Of a stretch of DNA of 64,000 nucleotides, positions 18,840 to 28,504 are shown in pieces (positions within the stretch are counted from its first letter, which is position 1; each line of letters begins with the position of its first letter). The translations under genes and the position numbers were made by a program. The stretch lies in contig CALWXH010000001.1 of assembly GCA_944385465.1 (NCBI GenBank), positions 1 to 64,000 on the forward strand, given 5' to 3'. The notes under the pieces were generated by a model. The model had not been told where the DNA came from. It was given only the letters and a program-made list of their open reading frames with translations, and did no database searches. Source of the DNA: an uncultured Oscillospiraceae bacterium. GTDB lineage: Bacteria > Bacillota > Clostridia > Oscillospirales > Oscillospiraceae.

Positions 18840-19891
18840 GATCTCACGTCCTCCTCATTGACCTCCTGAGCGGAGAGAATCCAGGCGCTGCCCAGCACCT
18901 GCTCCCCCCGGTAAAAGGCCGCCAGCTGCCCCGGGGTGGGGGCCCGGGCGGGGCGCTCCATCCGCAGCTGTGCCCGCCCATTTTCCAGCGGGATCAGCAG
19001 CGCGTCCTGGGCGGTGCGGGAGTGGCGCAGCCGGGCCTGCACCCGCAGCGGCCCCTCCAGGGGGAAATCCCCCAGCCAGTTGAGCTGGCCGCAGGTTACC
19101 AGGTCGGCGGTGAGCCCCTCTCCGTGGGAGAGGACCACTTCATTGGTCTCCGGCCGGATGGCGGTGACGAAGAGGCGGGCGGAGGAGGACACCCCCAGCC
19201 CCCGCCGCTGTCCGATGGTATAGTGGTGATAGCCCTTGTGGACGCCCAGCACGTTGCCCGCCCGGTCCACAAAGTTGCCGGGGGGCGGCGTGCCCCCCCG
19301 GCGGTCTAGCCAGGCGGGGTAGTCCTGATCCGGAATGAAGCAGATCTCCATGGAGTCCGGCTTTTTGGCGCTGGGCAGACCGGCCTGTTCCGCCTCCCGG
19401 CGCACGCCGGCCTTGGGGGTGTCTCCCAGGGGGAAGAGCACCCGCTCCAGGGTGTCCCGGGTCAGCCGGGAGAGGAGATAGGACTGGTCATTGGCCTCCG
19501 GGCCCCGGAGGAGGACGGCTTTTCCGTCCTGACCCCGGCCCACCCGGGCGTAGTGGCCGGTGGCCACATACCGGGCGCCCAGCTGGTCGGCCAGGCGCAG
19601 CAGGGCGGGAAATTTCACCGTGGGGTTGCACTGGGCGCAGGGGATGGGGGTGCGCCCGGCCAGATACGCCTCATAAAAGGGCTGGCAGACATGGCGCTCC
19701 AGCTGGTCGGCCACGTGGGCCACATGGAACTCCAGGTCCAGCCGCCGGGCGTTTTCGGCGGCGGCCTCCTCGCCGCCCAGGCCCACGTCCAGGTAGAGGG
19801 CGGCCACCTCATAACCGGCCTGGCGCAGACGCAGTGCGGCCACGGCGGAGTCCACCCCGCCGGACAGGCCCAGCACCACCGTTTCCGCCAT
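18836..19891 (-). CDS. mnmA: tRNA-specific 2-thiouridylase MnmA
   Basis: A 351-residue enzyme that thiolates U34 of Lys, Glu and Gln tRNAs. The PP-loop GLSGGVDSAVA is at about 8-18. The catalytic cysteines lie in IPCAQCNPTVKF and SMEICFIPDQDY, and GHYARV, NDQSYLL and TIGQRRGLG are family motifs. The ATG at 19891 has CCAGGAGGTG upstream, so the longer frame to 19930 is rejected. The stop overlaps the ancestral miaA start. Confidence 0.96.
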   Translation of the reverse strand: MAETVVLGLSGGVDSAVAALRLRQAGYEVAALYLDVGLGGEEAAAENARRLDLEFHVAHVADQLERHVCQPFYEAYLAGRTPIPCAQCNPTVKFPALLRLADQLGARYVATGHYARVGRGQDGKAVLLRGPEANDQSYLLSRLTRDTLERVLFPLGDTPKAGVRREAEQAGLPSAKKPDSMEICFIPDQDYPAWLDRRGGTPPPGNFVDRAGNVLGVHKGYHHYTIGQRRGLGVSSSARLFVTAIRPETNEVVLSHGEGLTADLVTCGQLNWLGDFPLEGPLRVQARLRHSRTAQDALLIPLENGRAQLRMERPARAPTPGQLAAFYRGEQVLGSAWILSAQEVNEEDVRS

Positions 19892-19935
19892 TTCTCCACC
19901 TCCTGGATCGTGCCCGCGCTGCGGCGGCATTTGAT

Positions 19936-20043
19936 TTACTTAACATAACACAAAACCGGGAAAAAGGCAAGGGCGGAAGGAGATGATGAAGAGCCTAAAG
20001 CACCGAGTATTTCCCCGTGGGTTTTCTCTCTCGGTTTCGTCAT
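19936..20043 (-). CDS. Possible 35-residue small ORF
   Basis: A short frame with AAAGGAG 9 nt upstream of its ATG, beginning MTKPREKTHGEILGALG and ending in a hydrophobic stretch (ALAFFPVLCYV). It lies between mnmA and the terminator of the anti-sigma gene. No family is recognised and coding status is uncertain; the ribosome site is the only support. Confidence 0.25.
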   Translation of the reverse strand: MTKPREKTHGEILGALGSSSSPSALAFFPVLCYVK

Positions 20044-20077
20044 GGCTGGTCGCTCCTTTCTGCCTGTCGGCATAGAA

Positions 20078-20110
20078 AAAGGACAGCCGATTTTCTCGGC
20101 TGCCCTTTGG
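20078..20110 (-). terminator. Terminator after the anti-sigma-like gene
   Basis: On the minus strand AAAGGGCAGCCGA, loop GAAAA, TCGGCTGTCCTTT, then TT, just after the stop at 20124. One G-U pair in an otherwise perfect stem. Confidence 0.75.
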
Positions 20111-20123
20111 GTGTTAAACAAAG

Positions 20124-20891
20124 TTATTCTTCTGCGTCTGAATCAAGCGTTCCCGCACCGTCATCGGTATATAGGTCGGCAGGGATTGAACTAACGGCAA
20201 GTTGTTCCTCAGGCGATAAAGAATTGTACCATTCAAGCCATTCAAGCGTTTCTTCGGTCAAGTCAGATTTGTTGAATAGCTGTCCATTAAATTCAACGGT
20301 TTCATTAGAATCTATATCCTCAGAAATAGGGGTCAATGCCTTTAATAAATCTTCGCCTGTAACACCTAACTGAGCATCATCACTTGCAAATGGAATCCGC
20401 AACAAATATTCTCCGTCTACTTCATAAACATATACATAAATACCAGAACCGATGTCTTGCGTATCACCTAAGAATGAAAGGACTTCCTCTCTTGTCATGG
20501 TCGGTGTTAATTCTCTTATCTGTTCAGATGTTACCTGTGTTGGTGTTTCAATCGGTTCTTTATTATCTGGCAATAGGTTAAGTATTTCTTCGGTCAATGG
20601 ACTACTTTCTCCGGCGTCAATCGTTTTTGCGGCTTCCTTTATTTCTTTTCGAGAATAATCGCTTAAATCTTCAACAGGAATACCGAGAGAAGTAAGATAA
20701 TCAACAGCCGCATTATATTGAATTGTATCAATAGCAAATGCGGTTAATGGTACTATCAAGCACAAACAGGCCGCAATAACTCCCCATTTAATCCAGAAAG
20801 GCTTTTTGGCTTTCTTTTTGTAATTGAGGGCTTCGTCAATGTATTTGTTGTCAAGCTCGCTCATAGCGTCGGAAAACTTTTTCGCGTTCAT
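20124..20891 (-). CDS. Membrane-anchored anti-sigma-like protein
   Basis: A 255-residue protein with a cytoplasmic N-terminus (KKFSDAMSELDNKYIDEALNYKKKAKKP), one transmembrane helix at about 33-53, and an acidic outer domain. The layout is that of anti-sigma factors found beside ECF sigma genes in clostridia, and it overlaps the sigma gene by four bases. The C-terminal half contains a possible SmpA/BamE-like or lipoprotein-type stretch (TPTMTREEVLSFLGDTQDIG). The gene is clearly AT-richer than all neighbours, with codons such as TTA, AAA and GAA, suggesting separate ancestry. Function inferred from context. Confidence 0.65.
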   Translation of the reverse strand: MNAKKFSDAMSELDNKYIDEALNYKKKAKKPFWIKWGVIAACLCLIVPLTAFAIDTIQYNAAVDYLTSLGIPVEDLSDYSRKEIKEAAKTIDAGESSPLTEEILNLLPDNKEPIETPTQVTSEQIRELTPTMTREEVLSFLGDTQDIGSGIYVYVYEVDGEYLLRIPFASDDAQLGVTGEDLLKALTPISEDIDSNETVEFNGQLFNKSDLTEETLEWLEWYNSLSPEEQLAVSSIPADLYTDDGAGTLDSDAEE

Positions 20892-21445
20892 ACAAATACC
20901 TCTCTTTCAATCAAATATTGCTTCATCTTTTCGCGGATACGGGTCAGCCGGACGGAGATGTTTTTCTCCGAAAGCCCCATAAACTCGGCTATGCCCTTGT
21001 AGCTATCGGCAAACCAATAGCGGCGCAGGAAAATCACCCGGTTTTCCCGGCTCAGCGTGTCCAGAAACCCCTCCACAACGCGGACCAATTCCCTGGCCTC
21101 CAGCTCGCGCTCCACCGTGCCGGGGGCGGGCAGGCAGCTTTCCAGCTCACCCATGGCCACGTCGTAGGCGCTGTTGCGCCTGGCCGCGGTGTTTCGGGCA
21201 TAGGCTTTCAAGGCCAGGTTGCGGACAATCCGGCACACATAGGCGGAGAGGACCTGGGGCCGCTGGGGCGGGATGGCGTTCCACACGCCCAAATAGGCGT
21301 CGTTGACGCACTCCTCCGCGTCCCGCCGGTCATTCAGGATGCGCAGGGCCAGGGCGTGAAACAGCTTGCCGTACTTTTGATTCAGCTCCTGGATGGCCTG
21401 CTGGTCGCGCGCGAAAAACAGTCCGATGATCTTCTCGTCCTCCAT
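20888..21445 (-). CDS. RNA polymerase sigma factor, ECF-type
   Basis: A 185-residue sigma-70 family factor with only regions 2 and 4. Region 2 includes YGKLFHALALRILNDRRDAEECVNDAYLGVW; region 4 includes LSRENRVIFLRRYWFADSYKGIAE and the helix-turn-helix GLSEKNISVRLTRIREKM. ATG 21445 follows AAAGGAGGG; the longer frame to 21580 lacks a ribosome site. Translationally coupled to the anti-sigma-like gene, with which it probably forms a signal-responsive pair. Confidence 0.88.
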   Translation of the reverse strand: MEDEKIIGLFFARDQQAIQELNQKYGKLFHALALRILNDRRDAEECVNDAYLGVWNAIPPQRPQVLSAYVCRIVRNLALKAYARNTAARRNSAYDVAMGELESCLPAPGTVERELEARELVRVVEGFLDTLSRENRVIFLRRYWFADSYKGIAEFMGLSEKNISVRLTRIREKMKQYLIEREVFV

Positions 21446-21541
21446 GGGCAGCCCTCCTTTCACTGATATACTACGGATTTTCCGCGGAACACTACAGAAA
21501 CCGGTGAAATTTTTGTCCGCAGGGCAACCCGGGAAATAAAA

Positions 21542-21570
21542 TTGCAAAGCGAAAGAAAGCGTGATATAAT
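21542..21570 (+). promoter_or_regulatory. Predicted promoter of the shikimate-kinase-like gene
   Basis: TTGCAA (21542-21547), 17 nt, perfect TATAAT (21565-21570). It places the transcript start near 21577 and rules out the in-frame start at 21542. Confidence 0.7.
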
Positions 21571-21631
21571 ATTCTGTCATCTTATGGGCGAGTGCGGGAG
21601 ATCACTGCTCCCGCGCCGCTGTGTATCGGAT

Positions 21632-22159
21632 GTGGACGTTGTGGACAACATCATTTTAATCGGGATGCCCGGTTCCGGCAAGAGCAGCGTGGGCGTGGTG
21701 CTGGCCAAGGTGCTGGGCTATGGCTTTGTGGATGTGGATCTGGTGATCCAGGAGCGGGAGGGGGCCCTGCTCCAGGAGATTCTGGACCGCCGGGGGACGC
21801 AGAGCTTCCTGGATGCGGAGCGGGACGCCATCTGCGCCCTCTCCTGCCGCCGCACCGTCATCGCCCCGGGGGGCAGCTGTGTGTGCCGGGAGGAGGCCAT
21901 GGCCCATCTGCGCCGGCTGGGCACGGTGGTCTACCTGGAACTGTCTCTGGCGGACGTGGAGGCGCGCATCCACAACCTGGCCACCCGGGGCATCGCCATG
22001 GCCCCGGGAGAGACCATGGCCGACGTCTACCGATACCGGGAACCGCTGTACCGGCGGTACGCCCATCTCACCGTGCCCGCCCACGGCCAGAGTCTGGCGG
22101 AGACGGTGGAAGCAGTGAAACGGGCTCTGGCGGCGCGTCAGTGCGCCGATCATCAATAA
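21632..22159 (+). CDS. Shikimate-kinase-like P-loop kinase
   Basis: A roughly 175-residue NMP-kinase-fold protein. Walker A is GMPGSGKSSVG, followed by VDVDLVIQE and a lid-region YREPLYRRYA typical of shikimate kinases. Two shikimate-site positions differ from the family: the FRxxE motif reads FLDAE, so the substrate-binding arginine is replaced, and the GGG loop reads GGS. It lies outside any aro cluster. The start is uncertain: GTG 21632 or GTG 21641 fit family length, ATG 21584 is too close to the transcript start. It could have another small substrate. Confidence 0.75.
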   Translation: MDVVDNIILIGMPGSGKSSVGVVLAKVLGYGFVDVDLVIQEREGALLQEILDRRGTQSFLDAERDAICALSCRRTVIAPGGSCVCREEAMAHLRRLGTVVYLELSLADVEARIHNLATRGIAMAPGETMADVYRYREPLYRRYAHLTVPAHGQSLAETVEAVKRALAARQCADHQ

Positions 22160-22177
22160 GAAGGACGTAATGGATGC

Positions 22178-24127
22178 ATGAATTTTCGTGACCTGGGTCT
22201 CATCGACCCCATTCTCAAGGCCCTGGAGCTTCAGGGCTATACCGAACCCACCCCCATTCAGCAGGGGGCCATTCCTCCCGCCCTGACGGGGCGGGATGTG
22301 CTGGGCTGCGCCCAGACGGGCACCGGCAAGACCTGTGCCTTTGCCACGCCCATTCTCCAGCGGCTCAACGGCCGCATTCCCCAGCCCCGGGTGATCCGGG
22401 CGCTCATCCTCACCCCCACCCGGGAGCTGGCCATCCAGATCCAGGACAGCTTTGAGGCCTACGGAAAGTACCTGCCCCTGCGCCACGCCGTCATCTTCGG
22501 CGGGGTGGGCCAGCAGCCCCAGGTGGACCAGATCAACCGGGGGCTGGACATCCTGGTGGCGACCCCCGGCCGGCTGCTGGACCTCCACGGCCAGGGCCTG
22601 CTGGATCTCAGCCACATTGAGATCTTCGTGCTGGACGAGGCCGACCGGATGCTGGACATGGGCTTCATCCACGACGTGCGCCGGGTGATCCGCCTGCTGC
22701 CGGAAAAGAAGCAGACCCTGTTCTTCTCCGCCACCATGCCCCCCGAGGTGATGGATCTGGTGAACAGCCTGCTCCACGACTATCAGCGGGTGGAGGTGGA
22801 CCCGGTGTCCTCCCCGGTGGAGGTGATCCAGCAGTCCCTCTACTATGTGGACAAGGCCAACAAGACCAAGCTGCTGGCCCACCTGCTGGAGGAGCAGAAG
22901 ATTCCCTCCGCGCTGGTGTTTTCCCGCACCAAGCACGGGGCCAACCGCATCGCCCAGGATCTGAACAAGCGGGGCATCTCCGCCGCCGCCATCCACGGCA
23001 ACAAGAGCCAGACCGCCCGGGTGCAGGCCCTCACCGACTTCAAGGCGGGCCGGGTGCGGGTGCTGGTGGCCACCGACATTGCCGCCCGGGGCATCGACAT
23101 CGAGGAGCTGCCCTGCGTGTTCAACTACAATCTGCCCGACGTGCCCGAGACCTATGTCCACCGCATCGGCCGCACCGGCCGGGCGGGCCACGGGGGCATT
23201 GCCATCTCCTTCTGCCAGTTTGACGAGCAGGATGAGCTGAAGGGCATCGAAAAGCTGCTGGGCCGGAAGATCTCCGTGGTGGCCGACCACCCCTTCCCCA
23301 TGGCCAACTTTGATCCCCCCCAGAAGGACAAGCACGGCCGTCCGGTGAACGCCGAGGACGCCGAGGCCCGGGCCGCCGCCAAGGAGCGCCGCCGGGCCCG
23401 GGACGAGGAGAACAAGGCCCGCGCCCAGGCGAAGAAGGAGCGGCAGGCCGCCCAGGCGGAACCGGCGGCTGAGGCCCTGGATCCGGAGGAGGGCCAGGGA
23501 AAGAAAAAGCGCCGCCGCAGGAAAAAATCCGCCGCCGCGCAGCCGGAGGCGGCAGCCCCCCAGGAAGAGCTCCGGGAGGAGAGCGCCCGGGAGAGCGCCG
23601 GCGCCGCCTATACCAGGGAGCGGCCGCTCTCCCGCGGGGTGCGCCAGGGCAAGCTGGAGGATACGCTGCCCGCGGATCCCGCCATGCCCGTCTCCGACTT
23701 CTATAAGCCCAATCCCCTGGATTCCGATGTGATCATGGACGCCACCGCCCGGCTGCTGGCCCCCCGCCGCTCTCTGCTGAATCGGGGCGGGGGAAAACGC
23801 CGGGAAGAGGAGCGGAAGGACGCTGCCCAGAGCGCAAAGCGGGAGGGAGCGCCCCGGCGGGAAAAGAGCAGGGGCGAACAGAAGCCCGCGCCGGCAAAGA
23901 AGGCCAAGGCGGAAAAACAGGAGAAGGCGCAGCGGGGGGAGAAGGCCGGAAAGGAAAACCGGGTGCAGTCTGTGCTGCCCCCCTCCCTGTCCGGGAAGAA
24001 AAAGCGCCGCAGAAATGACCGGCCCCGGCCCATCGAGGCGCCGCCCCGCTCGGACCGGCAGAAGGACTCCACGCAGCACAAGAGCCTGATGCGGCCCTAC
24101 TATATCAACCATGACGACGAAAACTGA
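22178..24127 (+). CDS. DEAD-box ATP-dependent RNA helicase
   Basis: A 649-residue helicase acting on structured RNA. The Q motif is EPTPIQQGAIPPAL; motif I AQTGTGKT, II DEAD, III SAT, the later ATDIAARGIDIEELP and HRIGRTGRAG are intact. After about residue 390 comes a 260-residue Lys/Arg/Glu/Ala-rich low-complexity tail, much longer than in CshA-type enzymes and probably RNA-binding. The start lies 18 nt after the kinase-like gene, and its end overlaps the phosphoesterase start. Confidence 0.95.
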   Translation: MNFRDLGLIDPILKALELQGYTEPTPIQQGAIPPALTGRDVLGCAQTGTGKTCAFATPILQRLNGRIPQPRVIRALILTPTRELAIQIQDSFEAYGKYLPLRHAVIFGGVGQQPQVDQINRGLDILVATPGRLLDLHGQGLLDLSHIEIFVLDEADRMLDMGFIHDVRRVIRLLPEKKQTLFFSATMPPEVMDLVNSLLHDYQRVEVDPVSSPVEVIQQSLYYVDKANKTKLLAHLLEEQKIPSALVFSRTKHGANRIAQDLNKRGISAAAIHGNKSQTARVQALTDFKAGRVRVLVATDIAARGIDIEELPCVFNYNLPDVPETYVHRIGRTGRAGHGGIAISFCQFDEQDELKGIEKLLGRKISVVADHPFPMANFDPPQKDKHGRPVNAEDAEARAAAKERRRARDEENKARAQAKKERQAAQAEPAAEALDPEEGQGKKKRRRRKKSAAAQPEAAAPQEELREESARESAGAAYTRERPLSRGVRQGKLEDTLPADPAMPVSDFYKPNPLDSDVIMDATARLLAPRRSLLNRGGGKRREEERKDAAQSAKREGAPRREKSRGEQKPAPAKKAKAEKQEKAQRGEKAGKENRVQSVLPPSLSGKKKRRRNDRPRPIEAPPRSDRQKDSTQHKSLMRPYYINHDDEN

Positions 24128-24998
24128 CTCCGGCCGGAGGGCCAGGGCGAACAAGCGCCGTCACCCCCTGCGGTGGGTGGCGGCGCTGCTGGTCATCCTG
24201 ATTGCCGGATGGTTTTTTCTCCAGTGGCAGCTGTGGGGGATCCAGGTGACGGTGACCCAGGTGAGCGTCCACGGCTTGCCGGAGGGCTTTGAGGGGCTGC
24301 GCATCGTGCAGCTGTCCGACCTTCACGGCCACGAGTACGGCCAGGACAGCGGGGAGCTGCTGGCGCTGGTGGCGGAACAGGAGCCGGATCTCATCGCCAT
24401 TACCGGCGACCTGGTGGACCAGGAGAGCCAGCTGGAGCGGGTGCCTGCCCTGGCCCGGGGGCTGGCAGCCATTGCCCCCACCTATTATGTCACCGGCAAC
24501 CACGAGTGGGCCTCTGTCAACGTGCCCCAGCTGAAGGGGGTGCTGGAGGAGTGCGGCGTGACGGTGCTGTCCAACCAGTACACCGTGCTGGAGCGGGGCG
24601 GGGACCGGGTGGTGCTGGCCGGCGTGGACGATCCCAACGGCTATGCCGACCAGAAGACCCCGGAGGAGCTCTATGGGGAGATCCAGGAGCAGGACGGCGG
24701 GCTGTGCACCATCCTGCTGGCCCACCGCAACGACCGCTTTGACCAGTACGCCGCGGCGGGCTATGACCTGGTGATCTCCGGCCACGGCCACGGCGGCATC
24801 GTCCGCCTGCCCTTCACGGACGGGCTGCTGGGCACCAACCGCAAGCTGTTCCCCACCTGGACGGCGGGAGTGTATACCCTGGATGACAGCACCCTGTTTG
24901 TCTCCCGGGGGCTGGGCAACAACACGGTGCCCATTCCGGGCTTCCGGCTGTTCAACCGCCCTGATCTGGCGGTGCTGGAGCTTGTGACGGAGGAGTAA
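24111..24998 (+). CDS. Membrane-anchored metallophosphoesterase (YkuE-like)
   Basis: A 295-residue calcineurin-like phosphoesterase. An N-terminal basic segment and a transmembrane helix (about 20-40) put the catalytic domain outside. The metal-binding motifs follow in order: QLSDLHGHEYG, ITGDLVDQ, VTGNHEW, LLAHR, and SGHGHGG. Its start overlaps the helicase gene by 17 nt. The family acts on phosphodiesters or lipid-linked phosphates; the substrate is not deducible. Confidence 0.88.
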   Translation: MTTKTDSGRRARANKRRHPLRWVAALLVILIAGWFFLQWQLWGIQVTVTQVSVHGLPEGFEGLRIVQLSDLHGHEYGQDSGELLALVAEQEPDLIAITGDLVDQESQLERVPALARGLAAIAPTYYVTGNHEWASVNVPQLKGVLEECGVTVLSNQYTVLERGGDRVVLAGVDDPNGYADQKTPEELYGEIQEQDGGLCTILLAHRNDRFDQYAAAGYDLVISGHGHGGIVRLPFTDGLLGTNRKLFPTWTAGVYTLDDSTLFVSRGLGNNTVPIPGFRLFNRPDLAVLELVTEE

Positions 24999-25002
24999 GC
25001 AG

Positions 25003-25551
25003 ATGAAGTATATAGAGCAGTTTCGTGCCCCTTTCCCTGCTCCTTCTCCAGGCCGGCGGCTGGCGGGCCTGCTGGCCATGGCGCTGGCAGGCGGGGCCGT
25101 GGGGCTGCTGGCCAAGTGGGCGGACTTCTCATCTGTGCAGCTGCTGGGAGATGTTTTTTCAGAGTTGCCCATCTGGATCGTGCTAGGCCTGCTCATCGCC
25201 CGCCTCAGCGGCAGCCCCGGCCGGGCGGCGGCCTGCGCCCTGGTGTTTTTCCTGGCCATGATCCCCGTCTACTACCTGGCGGCGGAGTGGATGGACGGGG
25301 TGTGGGGGATGTCCTATGTCTACGGCTGGACGATGGTGGCCTGCCTGTCCCCCTTTGCGGCGTGGCTGGCGTGGTACGCCTTTGGCCGGGGGTGGCTGCC
25401 CAATGTGCTCTCGGTGCTGGTTGTGGCCGCGGCGCTGCTGGCCGATCCGGTGGTGCTGCGCAGCCTCAACCTCCGGGACTTTGCGCTGGCGGGGGTGTGC
25501 GCCGTGCTGGTGTTCGGGTGGAAGGCGCCGCGCCGGGGCGGTAAGGGCTGA
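25003..25551 (+). CDS. Multi-pass membrane protein of unknown function
   Basis: A 182-residue hydrophobic protein with about five to six predicted membrane helices (for example LAGLLAMALAGGAVGLLAKW, IWIVLGLLIARL, ACALVFFLAMIPVYYLA). It starts 4 nt after the phosphoesterase stop, so the two are probably coupled. The pattern recalls DUF6518-type proteins common in gut clostridia, but I cannot name it securely. Confidence 0.65.
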   Translation: MKYIEQFRAPFPAPSPGRRLAGLLAMALAGGAVGLLAKWADFSSVQLLGDVFSELPIWIVLGLLIARLSGSPGRAAACALVFFLAMIPVYYLAAEWMDGVWGMSYVYGWTMVACLSPFAAWLAWYAFGRGWLPNVLSVLVVAAALLADPVVLRSLNLRDFALAGVCAVLVFGWKAPRRGGKG

Positions 25552-26031
25552 AGCCCTGCCCGTTCAAGGGTTGACGCCCTTGGGGGCAGATTTTCCCGAT
25601 CCTATTTCTTTTGAAAGCGCCTGGTCTGCCTTGCTTTCGTGGCAGGCGTGCCCGTGGGCCCGGCGGTGTCCTACGACTGCCGGCGCAGCGGCAGCGGAAA
25701 GCGGGCGCAGGGGGTGTCGGTCTACCGCACGCCGGAAAGAGACGGATGCACCATTGGGGTGCTCTCCCGTAAAAATGGGGGACCGGGGGAAAGGCCGCTA
25801 AGGGCAAAAGCGCGCCCTTGGCGCTTGTAGCCCCGCCGCGGCCGTCCCCCGGCGCATCTTTGCCTACTTTCTGTGCGCACAGAAAGTAGGTCGCCGCCAG
25901 GCGAGACCCGGCCCAGCCGCAAGGGCTGCTCCCTTGCTCTGCCCCCTCAGTCCGCCTTCCGGCGGGCACCTCCCCCTGCCATGGGGGAGCCAATACAAGG
26001 ACGCAGTCCTTGGTGAGAAAAGAGATCCTTT
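25552..26031. repeat. Repeat-rich intergenic region upstream of mnmG
   Basis: About 480 nt without a credible gene. It holds a series of hairpins: GGGCTGAAGCCC near the left end; a perfect 28-bp palindrome at 25863-25890 (CCTACTTTCTGTGC and its complement); CTCCCCC / GGGGGAG at 25970-25989, preceded by a CCGCC / GGCGG stem; and AAGGAC / GTCCTT at 25997-26011. The right part resembles small repeats scattered between genes in many gut Oscillospiraceae (from memory, unchecked). No vegetative promoter for mnmG stood out. Confidence 0.6.
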
Positions 26032-27905
<1,874 letters not shown>

Positions 27906-27909
<4 letters not shown>

Positions 27910-28481
27910 GTACTCTTTTGCCGCCCTGGTCCTTCCGGGGCTATATCCTCCGCCCGGCCCGGAAGGAGGACGCGGAGGACTACTACCGCGCCGGATTTGC
28001 CCCCCTGGACCCGGAGCTGGCCCGGCTCACCGGCAGCAGGGCCAGCTTTTCCCGGGACGAGGTGGTGGGGTTTTTCCTCGCCTGTGTGGACGACCCGGAC
28101 CGCCGGGACTTTCTGCTGCTGGATCCCGCCGGACGCATCGCCGGGGAGGCGGTGATCAACGAGATCGACTGGGAGGCCCGGTGCGCCAACTTCCGCACCG
28201 GCATCTTCCGCCCGGAGCACCGGGGACAGGGCATCGGCACCTGGATGGTGCGCACCGCCCGGGACTATGCCTTCGGGGAGCTGAGACTCCACCGGCTGGA
28301 GCTGGACGTGTTCTCCTTTAACCCCCGGGCGCAGCGGGCCTATGAGAAGGCGGGCTTCCGCCGGGAGGGAGTGCGCCGGGACGCCGTCCGGGACGGGGAC
28401 GGGTACGGCGACGACATCCTCATGGCCATCCTGGAAGAGGAGTGGCGGGCCCTGACGGCGGCGGAGCGGGCTTTGGAGTGA
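27906..28481 (+). CDS. GNAT-family N-acetyltransferase (RimJ/RimL-like)
   Basis: A 191-residue acetyl-CoA-dependent acetyltransferase. The acetyl-CoA loop is seen in [16 protein letters not shown] (R-G-x-G-x-G/A type). [31 protein letters not shown] is the standard C-terminal GNAT pattern. It resembles acetylases of ribosomal protein N-termini or spermidine. It overlaps mnmG by four bases and is presumably cotranscribed with it. Substrate unknown. Confidence 0.85.
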
Positions 28482-28504
28482 ATCAAGCGGGACGGAGGGC
28501 GGCA

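Noticed and set aside
21656..24154. 832-codon minus-strand open frame opposite the helicase and kinase-like genes
   Set aside because: It is antisense to genes with clear motifs, consists of Leu/Gly/His-rich low-complexity sequence typical of GC-rich antisense frames, and has no ribosome site.
25639..25830. Short plus-strand frame in the mnmG upstream gap
   Set aside because: Built from hairpin repeats and lacks a ribosome site or recognisable sequence.
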